Below, in pieces: positions 30,731-39,575 of a DNA stretch of 64,000 nt. Location: the NCBI RefSeq assembly GCF_017115165.1, contig NZ_JABXKF010000024.1, positions 62,015-126,014 on the forward strand, given 5' to 3'. Numbering within the stretch: position 1 is the first letter of the stretch; every line of letters starts with the position of its first letter. The notes beneath the pieces were generated by a model, which saw only the letters and a list, made by a program, of their open reading frames with translations, ran no database searches and was not told the origin of the DNA. This DNA is from Nostoc sp. LPT (GTDB taxonomy: Bacteria > Cyanobacteriota > Cyanobacteriia > Cyanobacteriales > Nostocaceae). A program made the translations under genes and the position numbers.

Positions 30731-31990
30731 TCAAAGAGAAACCTTGCTATTAATCGGCTGATCCAACCATTGATAAGGGCGATATTCCACCAGATGGACA
30801 TTCCAAGGCCCTTTAACCCGATAGCTGACACCGCGCCAGGAGACTGTTGATGTCCACAGGGATGATAGCATCGCTAACCCATAAACCCACTGTGTCAACG
30901 GAATCCCAATCAACATTTTGATGATTGTAGCAGCTGATAATTTGGCGATCGCTTGGTTATTAGAGCGAACCATTCGCTGTATCTCTAATTCCAACACCAG
31001 CATTATCAAGAGTAATCCGACAGTGTAGACTCCATAGCAGACTAACAACAGAGCCGCAGCTTCCCATTTTGCCTCTAACAACGATTCTAGAACTAAAATA
31101 ATCAGTAGAGTCGGAAACAAAATGCTAGAAACAGCTTCACTAACAAGAGCCAACCAACGGGGATGATACAGTCGAGAAAAAAGGATAAGGCGCTTGAGAT
31201 AGTCTATTAAGTTGAATAAATCAGTCTCTTCACGATTGACTATTAGCAGCGAAGGCACAAACTTTACCTGAAAACCATGTTTTTTCAGGATATTGTGCAT
31301 CATAAAATCTTCGCCTAAAGCTTGTCCCCACTTATCTAGCAGTTCTGTTTGGCGAAGTACTTCTGTTTTCACAGCCAAAGTTCCACCCCAAGGAATCTGG
31401 AAGATAAACATTTGCACTACTGTGGACACATTGCCGACGTACCGCACTAAAGAACCCCAATACCTGCCTGTCGGTACATACCAACGATTGCCAGTTGTTG
31501 CCCCGATTTTCGCATCGCCTAGAGGACTGACTAATTCTCGCAGCCAATTCAAATGAACTATAGTATCAGCATCTACTAAAGCAACTACCTTATAAGAATC
31601 GTCCAACTCACGGATAGCTTGGATTAAAGAACTGCATTTGAGACTACAATTGTTGCGTACTATTCTCAAAGGGCTGATTTGAACATTAGTCGCTTCTTGC
31701 TCAGTGATGGTTTCACTAGCAATTTTCCAAGCCGGATCTTCGTGACTATCAACAATTAATTTTAAATCATACTGTGGATAGTTTTGATTTAGGAGCGATC
31801 GCAAACATCTAGGCAAAAACGGATCGGCTCCGCGTAAGCAAAGAATTACTGCTGTTTTGGGCAACTGGTCATCTGGTAATAAGTTTTTTTTAGACGAGCG
31901 CAGATACCATATAAAGACAAGCGTGAAACACACCTGAATAACCAGCCAACCCATCAAAGACTTAGACAGAAATATTGCCAAATCTTCCAT
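30731..31990 (-). CDS. glycosyltransferase, GT2/GT21-like (ceramide glucosyltransferase-like), membrane associated
   Basis: ILCLRGADPFLPRCLRSLLNQNYPQYDLKLIVD...VALVDADTIVHLNWLRELV...GEDFMMHNILKKHGFQV plus C-terminal TM segments. Confidence 0.82.
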   Translation of the reverse strand: MEDLAIFLSKSLMGWLVIQVCFTLVFIWYLRSSKKNLLPDDQLPKTAVILCLRGADPFLPRCLRSLLNQNYPQYDLKLIVDSHEDPAWKIASETITEQEATNVQISPLRIVRNNCSLKCSSLIQAIRELDDSYKVVALVDADTIVHLNWLRELVSPLGDAKIGATTGNRWYVPTGRYWGSLVRYVGNVSTVVQMFIFQIPWGGTLAVKTEVLRQTELLDKWGQALGEDFMMHNILKKHGFQVKFVPSLLIVNREETDLFNLIDYLKRLILFSRLYHPRWLALVSEAVSSILFPTLLIILVLESLLEAKWEAAALLLVCYGVYTVGLLLIMLVLELEIQRMVRSNNQAIAKLSAATIIKMLIGIPLTQWVYGLAMLSSLWTSTVSWRGVSYRVKGPWNVHLVEYRPYQWLDQPINSKVSL

Positions 31991-32119
31991 TAAATTTTTA
32001 GTCTCCGACAGAATAAGGGATTGGGCATTAAAAAGTAAAAAGTAAAAAGTAAAAAGGCAAAAGATTCTTTTCTATTTACTTTTGCCTTTTACCTTTTAAC
32101 TTCCTCTCCCCAGTTGCCT

Positions 32120-32635
32120 TTACGAATCAAGCGAATATTTCATAATGATGTTAACTGTTGTATTTTTGTTTACAACAAAACTGGCATCGCGAAACTTTGG
32201 TGTACCTGTTTGTATGGATACAGTTGGATTTTTAGAAATCCCAAAACCTTCTTTGGGAATACCGAAAAAGTCTTTATTGAGTTTGCGATCGCCATTTTGA
32301 TCGTCAACCACAGCGACAGCATAAGTTCCAGGTTTCAAACCGGAGAATTCTTTTTTTACAGAACTGCCATTAATCTTAGCGCAGCCACTTTGAGCTTCAC
32401 TACTACTACTCATAGGAAATCCTTTTTCATTTGCATAAACTCGGAAGCAAATCTCACCTTTTTGGTGATGTATTCCATTTACCACAACACTTAGTGTTGC
32501 AGTTGGCTCTGCATTCACTGTTTTAGCAAAGCTGATGCTCACTAAAGTAGCAAGCAAAACATGAGATAGTTGAGATAGTTTCAGCATAATTTTGTAGTCA
32601 AAAGAGATGATTTTGGAGTTGATAGAAAGCTGCAT
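32120..32635 (-). CDS. DUF2141 family secreted protein
   Basis: Signal-like N-terminus; ATLSVVVNGIHHQKGEICFRVYANEKGFP...GLKPGTYAVAVVDDQNGDRKLNKDFFGIPKEGFGISKNP. Confidence 0.82.
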   Translation of the reverse strand: MQLSINSKIISFDYKIMLKLSQLSHVLLATLVSISFAKTVNAEPTATLSVVVNGIHHQKGEICFRVYANEKGFPMSSSSEAQSGCAKINGSSVKKEFSGLKPGTYAVAVVDDQNGDRKLNKDFFGIPKEGFGISKNPTVSIQTGTPKFRDASFVVNKNTTVNIIMKYSLDS

Positions 32636-32665
32636 TAGTCAGCTTTTATTTGTGACCTGATTCTT

Positions 32666-33658
32666 TCAAAAAATGACTTCCTCTTTTTTAATTGATACTG
32701 GTTTCCAAGCTTTCCAAAGTTTTTGCAACGCTATTAGCAAATCTTTCAGCAAAAGATGTTCTGTTCCTTTTAACTGCTGATATAGACTTATATGACAACA
32801 CAGCCGCTCATATAAACTCAGGGGACAACACCAGATGGAGAATATATACTCCCAAATCATTCTCCAATGTGGGAATAAAATTTTTCCTTTCTTTGCTGAA
32901 TCAAACCAGACTGTATACCCATAAAAATCAGGCAGCATACTCAAGAATGATTTTTGATTTTTATTTGTTAACAACAAATAATTGGGAAAAAACATACTCA
33001 TTGATTGTTGCGGATGACTTCTGAAGAAAAACAGGTATTCAGGGATTTCATAAAACCTACCGAGAATACCAAGTCTTAACAAGAGAATTCCATCTGCATT
33101 ACCATAACCACCCATAGGCGGTATCTTTTTCAAAGCACTAGCACGAATTACCCCGTAACATTGATAACATAAGTGCTTGGTCAGCAATTCGTGAAAACGC
33201 TCGTGTGGTTTTAGTGCATCTGCCTTGACTTTGATATCGTAATTTTGAAGAAAATTCCCCTGTTCATCAATGAAATATGCCTGGGAGTGACACAAGATTA
33301 TGGTAGGATCTTGGTCAAGTACGTCAACACACTTCTTGATAAAATCTGGAGAATGTAGATCGTCATAGGCTGCCCATTTAAAATACTCACCTGAAGACAG
33401 TTTCAAGACGCGATCAAAGTTACCAGCACAACCGATGTTCTTGTCATTGCGGTAGTAACAAATACGCTGGTCTTGCTCGGCATAAACTCTACAGATTTCC
33501 TCAGTTTTATCTGTAGACGCATTATCTGAAATAATTAGTTCAAAATCTTCAAAGGTCTGAGCCAAGAGTGAATCTATGGCTTCTTTGAGAAATTTTTCAC
33601 CATTATATACAGGTAGTCCGATGCTCAATCGTGGCTGATTGTTACTCATAGAAAACAA
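32666..33658 (-). CDS. glycosyltransferase family 2
   Basis: LSIGLPVYNGEKFLKEAIDSLLAQTFEDFELIISDNASTDKT. Confidence 0.88.
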   Translation of the reverse strand: MFSMSNNQPRLSIGLPVYNGEKFLKEAIDSLLAQTFEDFELIISDNASTDKTEEICRVYAEQDQRICYYRNDKNIGCAGNFDRVLKLSSGEYFKWAAYDDLHSPDFIKKCVDVLDQDPTIILCHSQAYFIDEQGNFLQNYDIKVKADALKPHERFHELLTKHLCYQCYGVIRASALKKIPPMGGYGNADGILLLRLGILGRFYEIPEYLFFFRSHPQQSMSMFFPNYLLLTNKNQKSFLSMLPDFYGYTVWFDSAKKGKILFPHWRMIWEYIFSIWCCPLSLYERLCCHISLYQQLKGTEHLLLKDLLIALQKLWKAWKPVSIKKEEVIF

Positions 33659-33738
33659 GTATTCGGAAAATCTGTGGATTATTTTTTGCTTAATCGTAGT
33701 TAGGTAAATGCAACATAAAAATTCAGAATTCAGAATCC

Positions 33739-33815
33739 AGTAGGTTGGGTTGAGGAACGAAACCCAACATCATCAAGGTTTTGTTGGATTTCGCTGTCAC
33801 TCAATCCAACCTACT
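33739..33815. repeat. long hairpin/MITE-like element agtaggttgggttgaggaacgaaacccaaca...ttgttggatttcgctgtcactcaatccaacctact
   Basis: Arms AGTAGGTTGGGTTGA...TCAATCCAACCTACT and AACCCAACA...TGTTGGATT. Confidence 0.75.
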
Positions 33816-33849
33816 ATTCTAATTTTTATAACTTCTTACTCCCAAAGAA

Positions 33850-34854
33850 CTATTTCATCAAGCTTTGAATATCTGTTTTTTGCAGCCATTCATGTGTTTG
33901 CTGCATACCTAATTCTAGGTCAACTGCTGGTTTGTAATTTAACAGATTTTGGGCTTTGACAATGGAACAAGCGTAAGGACGAGTCATAAAATCTATAGAC
34001 TCTGGTAGAATATCAACTTTTTTCCGAAAAAGTTTTTGTCCTTGAACGCGTAGCTTTAGAAACAATTTGATTTCATCTTTCGATAATGAAAGGGGTGCTT
34101 GTAAATCTTCCATTGCTGCTAAACGCATAAAATACTCTTTCCACGAAGTTTCTTGTCCATCAGTGATATTAAATATTTCACTGTAAATTTCTTTTTCTAT
34201 TCCAAGAAAGATGCCATCAATCAGGTTATCTATATATACATGATTGATTACTCCTTTAGCATCATTGGCGCAAGCAAATAATTTTTGTCGCATCATCAGA
34301 ATTGGTCTGACTATCCAGGAAATACTTCCTGGGCCGTAAACATCTCCAGCTCGAATAATGATGATGCCAAAATCTGGAGGATTATTCAGTTCTAAAATTG
34401 CGGTTTCAGCTTCTATTTTAGTTTGACAGTAGGGATTATTTTCGCCAGAGAGTGGCCCAGATTCTGTAACACCATCAGGATAATTGAAACCATAAACCAT
34501 TACACTGGATAGATGCACAAATGTTTTGACACCAGCCTGTTTAGCGGCTTTAGCCATATTAATAGTACCGCCAACATTCACATCACGAAAATGCTTAATT
34601 GCACCAGTTTCTTCGGCAATTTGCTCTGTATGTAAAACGATATCTACTCCCTGACAAGCCTTTTGAGCAATAGTAGAATCGGTGATACTACCAATAGTTA
34701 CCTCTACACCCAAATTTTGTAACTGTTTGTTCTGTGCTGTAGAAGTTTGTAGTCCGCGAACCTTCATCCCTTGCGCTATGGCTAACTCGGCTGTACGCAA
34801 ACCGACAAATTCATTAATCCCAGTAATTAGGAGAGTTTTGTCTTTGAGGTTCAT
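33850..34854 (-). CDS. hgdA: NAD-dependent epimerase/dehydratase (UDP-galactose 4-epimerase-like), HgdA-like
   Basis: TLLITGINEFVGLRTAELAIAQGMKVRGL (Rossmann), VHLSSVMVYGF..., YCQTKIEAE (YxxxK); adjacent to the DevC/B-like pair. Confidence 0.72.
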   Translation of the reverse strand: MNLKDKTLLITGINEFVGLRTAELAIAQGMKVRGLQTSTAQNKQLQNLGVEVTIGSITDSTIAQKACQGVDIVLHTEQIAEETGAIKHFRDVNVGGTINMAKAAKQAGVKTFVHLSSVMVYGFNYPDGVTESGPLSGENNPYCQTKIEAETAILELNNPPDFGIIIIRAGDVYGPGSISWIVRPILMMRQKLFACANDAKGVINHVYIDNLIDGIFLGIEKEIYSEIFNITDGQETSWKEYFMRLAAMEDLQAPLSLSKDEIKLFLKLRVQGQKLFRKKVDILPESIDFMTRPYACSIVKAQNLLNYKPAVDLELGMQQTHEWLQKTDIQSLMK

Positions 34855-35061
34855 AAAATCGAAATTATTGTTAAATAGGTGAATTTGAGTTTTTAGATAA
34901 AAGACTTGAAGTAACACCAAATTGGAGTTTTGGTAAATACTTTTAATCTAAAATCTAAAATTGGTATAAGAAGAAATTTTCTGTAGGGAGGCTGCACTAA
35001 TACCTAGCTATCAGTCTATATCGTGGCAAAATAAATTGATTACTTTACTGCTAGTCATCAT

Positions 35062-36240
35062 TTAGAAAATATCTCCTGGATCTGCAGAGCGGAGTTTGTT
35101 GATAGCAAGCGCTCCTGATGTTATACACATTAAAACTGTTGAAGTTAAAACAATTACCGCATTATTAGTGGTCATAATTATTGGCAGCTTAGTTGCTTCC
35201 GCTGCAAAACTATATAACAAGACAGAAGTAATAAATCCTGGGATATAACCTAAGATTGCCAAAATCAAAGCTTGCTGAAATACCACATTTAATAAATAGC
35301 TATTGGCATAACCTATGGCTTTTAAAGTGGCATAAGCAACGAACTGTGTAGCAATATTGCTGTAAAGAATTTGATAAACAATAACTACACCAACAACCGC
35401 AGCCATTGTTAACATCAAGTTAAGAATAAAACCAATGGGTGTTCTGACAGCCCAATATTTTTTTTCAAAATCAATGAAGCCTTGACGCGTAAAAACTTGG
35501 ACATCATTAGGCAAACTTGCTTGTAAATTTTTCAGTACTGTTTCTGCATTAGTACCAGGTTTGAGGGAAATCAAACCAATATCTATCATCTCTGCTGGAC
35601 GAGTATTAGGATTTATCCTCAAGAAAGTTGAGTCACTAACAAGTAAATTACCATCTACCCCAAAGGAAGGCCCTAACGTGAATAAGCCACCAATTCTCAC
35701 TCGATAACCAATTAATGAATTGAAGGGAAATATTTCAATTGTCTGTGCAGTATCTCCCGCATTAAATTTTTCAGCTATTGGGCCAAACTCTGGGCGAGAA
35801 CCCCGGTCAAAAAGCATAACATCGGGAGTTTTAAGTTTATCTAAATTTTTCTCAACTTCTGGGATGTTCATCACAGGTTTACCTGGATCGAAACCAATAA
35901 CATATATTGAATATTTCTCACTAGTTGCTGGATTTTTCAGTTTGGCAAATTGCAAATACATGGGGCTAACTGACTCTACGCCATCAAACCCCAAAGATTG
36001 GTACAAACGAGTCCGTGAAAAACTTTGATTTGAGGTCAAAGATTTATATTGCGAACTAACTAAAAATAAATCTCCTTTGAGATTCTGATGGACTGCGGTT
36101 GCACTAGAATAGAGGGCATCTTGAAAACCAAGTTGCACAAACATTAGCAGCACAATAAAACCAATACCGGCTACAGCTACTAATAAACGAACTTTTTGCT
36201 GGGCTAGCTGTAGCCATGCTAAAGGAATTTTGAAAATCAT
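35062..36240 (-). CDS. hgdC: DevC-like ABC transporter permease, HgdC-like
   Basis: IPLAWLQLAQQKVRLLVAVAGIGFIVLLMFVQLGFQDALYSSA; FtsX-like TM region at the C-terminus. Confidence 0.82.
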   Translation of the reverse strand: MIFKIPLAWLQLAQQKVRLLVAVAGIGFIVLLMFVQLGFQDALYSSATAVHQNLKGDLFLVSSQYKSLTSNQSFSRTRLYQSLGFDGVESVSPMYLQFAKLKNPATSEKYSIYVIGFDPGKPVMNIPEVEKNLDKLKTPDVMLFDRGSRPEFGPIAEKFNAGDTAQTIEIFPFNSLIGYRVRIGGLFTLGPSFGVDGNLLVSDSTFLRINPNTRPAEMIDIGLISLKPGTNAETVLKNLQASLPNDVQVFTRQGFIDFEKKYWAVRTPIGFILNLMLTMAAVVGVVIVYQILYSNIATQFVAYATLKAIGYANSYLLNVVFQQALILAILGYIPGFITSVLLYSFAAEATKLPIIMTTNNAVIVLTSTVLMCITSGALAINKLRSADPGDIF

Positions 36241-36307
36241 GGATTTATTTATTATTTGTCATTTGTCATTTGTCATTGGTCATTTGTGAATGACATATAT
36301 CCTATGA

Positions 36308-37516
36308 CTAAATATGAATGGCGACATCCACTTGTAAGTTAGTTAAACGAGCGACCTTTTGACTATCTGCGGGATTATCGATGGAGATTTTTACTTCAAC
36401 TATTCTGCGGTCTGTATCGGAACCAGGGTTTAGGCTAAAGATGTTTTGCTTGTCAACTTGCCAACCAATCTCTTTTACAGTTCCTTTTATTGTTCCAGTA
36501 AATGCAGTGCTGTTAATGGTGGCTTTTTGTCCTACACGCACTTTTTGAACATCGGTTTGATACACCTCTGCAATCACATACATTTGAGATGTTTTACCTA
36601 TCTCAGCAAATCCTTTGTTGGTACTGATGACTTCTCCGGTTTTGGCGTGAATTTTCAAAATTTTGCCATTTATGGGAGATTTGATGTAACTTAAATCCAA
36701 GTCGGCTTTTGCTTGTTGAACAGAAGTTGTTGCACTGTTAACTTCAGTTTGTGCTACCTGAACATCTACACTACGCACTTCACTAATACTGGTGAGTTGC
36801 GCTTGTGCTTGCTTGCGTTGTTCTTGAAATATATCTTGAGTCCGCTTGAGGGTGGCTTGAGCTTCTGTTAGTTGTTGTTGTGTAGTCTTTAGTTGCAAAG
36901 CTTTGGTATCTGCTACAGAAGCCGCGATCGCACCTCGTTTATATAATTGCTGATAGCGATCGTTCTCAGCTTCAGCGTTGTCTACTTCCGCCTGGATGCG
37001 GTCGATTGTCGCCTGTTGTGTCGCAACATCCCCTTTATATTGTGGCTCTAAACGGGCGATCGCAGCCTTTTGAGCATCGACATCACCCGTTTTAGCTCCA
37101 GATTTCACCTGCGCTAGTTTAGCTTTGGCAACTTGGAGTTGGTCTATAGCCTGTTGTAATGCCGTTCTAGAACGACCATAATTTTCGAGATAGGCCAATA
37201 ATTGCCCTGCTTTAACCGCATCTCCTTCTTTCACCAACAGTCTATCTACTCGCACCCCATTATTAGAAGCAGGAGCAGTTAAAGAAGTAATTTCGCCTTC
37301 TGGCTCCAAACGTCCCAAGGCAGTCACAGCAACTTTCGCAGGCGTGGCAGCTTTGGGAGGGTTTGCTGGCGCTGTCACAACTTTCGCTTTAGACCAATAG
37401 GGTGTCAAACTATAGAAAGCGATTAATCCAGCCGCTAAGGTGAGAGAAGCTGCTAAAATTACTTGCGAGCGGCCTACGGGTTTTGTGAGTAATCGACTTT
37501 CTTTATTTACTGCCAT
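36308..37516 (-). CDS. hgdB: DevB-like HlyD-family membrane fusion protein, HgdB-like
   Basis: ALGRLEPEGEITSLTAPASNNGVRVDRLLVKEGDAVKAGQLLAYLENY; coiled-coil centre; ADLDLSYIKSPINGKILKIHAKTGEVI. Confidence 0.84.
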   Translation of the reverse strand: MAVNKESRLLTKPVGRSQVILAASLTLAAGLIAFYSLTPYWSKAKVVTAPANPPKAATPAKVAVTALGRLEPEGEITSLTAPASNNGVRVDRLLVKEGDAVKAGQLLAYLENYGRSRTALQQAIDQLQVAKAKLAQVKSGAKTGDVDAQKAAIARLEPQYKGDVATQQATIDRIQAEVDNAEAENDRYQQLYKRGAIAASVADTKALQLKTTQQQLTEAQATLKRTQDIFQEQRKQAQAQLTSISEVRSVDVQVAQTEVNSATTSVQQAKADLDLSYIKSPINGKILKIHAKTGEVISTNKGFAEIGKTSQMYVIAEVYQTDVQKVRVGQKATINSTAFTGTIKGTVKEIGWQVDKQNIFSLNPGSDTDRRIVEVKISIDNPADSQKVARLTNLQVDVAIHI

Positions 37517-38962
37517 ATTTTCATTCCAATTCTGCTTTTTTAGGGAATATCCTGGTTATATTTAGTCGATTAGAATAGACTCATACCAATTCAAAATTCA
37601 CGCATTCAAAATTCACGCATTAAGAAAGCCAGACAGAACAAAGGTTTGGGAGTATGTATCTGTCGCATTCTTTTTTAAAATTGGTATCATCCGCAAATTA
37701 CCAAGAGGGCTTTTCCTCTGGGTTTTCTACCTTAAATCAAGTGGATGGGTCTAAATTGGTTTTATATGAATTGTTATACGCTTTTACCGCCCAAATTTAC
37801 TATTGTGGCGTGAAAATTAATGGCGTGTTACTTCAAAGCTTCCTAAGTTATATCCTATTTTGTCATCTAATCCCGTAGCGTAAAATACAATAGCGCTAGT
37901 CAGAAAATTTAATTTTTAAGAAGAACGAAGCGCTAATAAAAATGAGATCAAAATCTGGATAAACTTGTTTTCAAGTATGGACTAAAAGTTGATTCTTGTC
38001 AACCAACTTAATTTGCATAAGTCTTGATTCTCTCACTAAAATATTTCATCACAGTAAGATTAGGTGCTGAAAAAATGTACGCGATCGCTAATCTCTTATC
38101 TAGCAATTGAATACCTACCTATAAATAGTTCGTGATTAAGCAGATTTGATATTACTAACAGATTATTACGATCGAGGTTGTGTAATATAAGACATTCTTA
38201 TAGCGATTTTTAGTAGGGGTAATTGATGAATTGCCCTTACTTAAGCTATTAGCCCTGTAAGAAACTTGCAAAGCGGGTTAGTTGGTAGATGAGATGCAAA
38301 ATCTGAGCTTTGTTTCGGTTTACTTTTTACTGAAGATTCATTTAACCCATATTATGTTTATCAAGCAACATATTAAAAATTAATATTTGCTTTATAAATA
38401 ACCACTTTGTTTGTTAACTTGACTTATATTAAAAAATAACCAAAAACTTTGACTCAATTATGATGCTTCTCTGAGAAATAATACTTGTAATTATTGAATT
38501 TATCTATGTATTCATTGAATTGTTACTTACTAGACAACAGATTTGTAGTGTTAACCTAATCAAGAGAATATTTATGTTTAACCCGTAGATATCAAAATTT
38601 TTCACATATTTATCTAGTCATTAATTATACTTTTATGCTTAATTTTATTCAAAGTTTATATCAGTAAGAGTATATGGTTATTTATAAAATAACTTTAAAG
38701 GAATGATTTAGTTTCTGTAAAGTATGTTAGTGTTTTTATTAATTCAATGCTTTAAAGTGGTTAGACAAACTAGTTATTTAATTGATATTTTTAAATTAAA
38801 AATAACTAAAGATAACTGCGTTGTCATTACCTAGCGATCATTTAATTACTTTTTCAATTTGCATAAACTCGGATTAAAGGCGGTGTCTTTTCTGTAACGA
38901 ACTTGTCAACTTTACTGGGTCAAATCCCATAAAATATATTATCCCGGACGTTGAAACTAGCT

Positions 38963-39226
38963 ATGACATTAATTGAAACACAGAACATTGTTATTAACAC
39001 CAGCTCTGTTGCTGTGTTTAGGCTAGATAATCAAACGGGTTCGGGTGAAAAAAACATTTCTGTTTCCTTAGCTACTCCTCAGTTTTCCTCGCTCCAGTAG
39101 GATACCATTGCTCAAAATCTCTACTATTACAAATGGATTGAATTCACTGGTTAAGCAGCTATTACACTCCAAGACTATTTTACCAGTTTTAACAACGTCA
39201 TTGACCGTGCCGATTTTGGATTTTGA
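38963..39226 (+). pseudogene. decayed ORF with two internal in-frame stops upstream of hglE
   Basis: MTLIETQNIVINTSSVAVFRLDNQTGSGEKNISVSLATPQFSSLQ*DTIAQNLYYYKWIEFTG*AAITLQDYFTSFNNVIDRADFGF* in one frame. Confidence 0.45.
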
Positions 39227-39575
39227 TTTTTTTTGGTTCATCCTCCCCTTATTGTGGGTAAAACAAATCTAAAAGATGCTCGAAACTACGCCCGATTACT
39301 CACTAACGCAAATCTAAAATCCAAAATTGGTTCACCTATTGCCACAATATCAAGAGTCTAGCGTTGTATAACATTTTTTCGCGATCGCAGTGTGCCAAAA
39401 TCGCCTATAAATCTAAGGCTTTGTCAGGGCAGTATGTGTCGTGTGGTGTCGATTTGGAAAAAAGCATTTAGCACAGATAGGATAGCTAGCTGCTTTACAA
39501 GATGAGAGATTTTCATTATTTAGTAGGCAACAGAAATTACTGTAGCTACACAATCCACAGTACTAACTATGCCCT

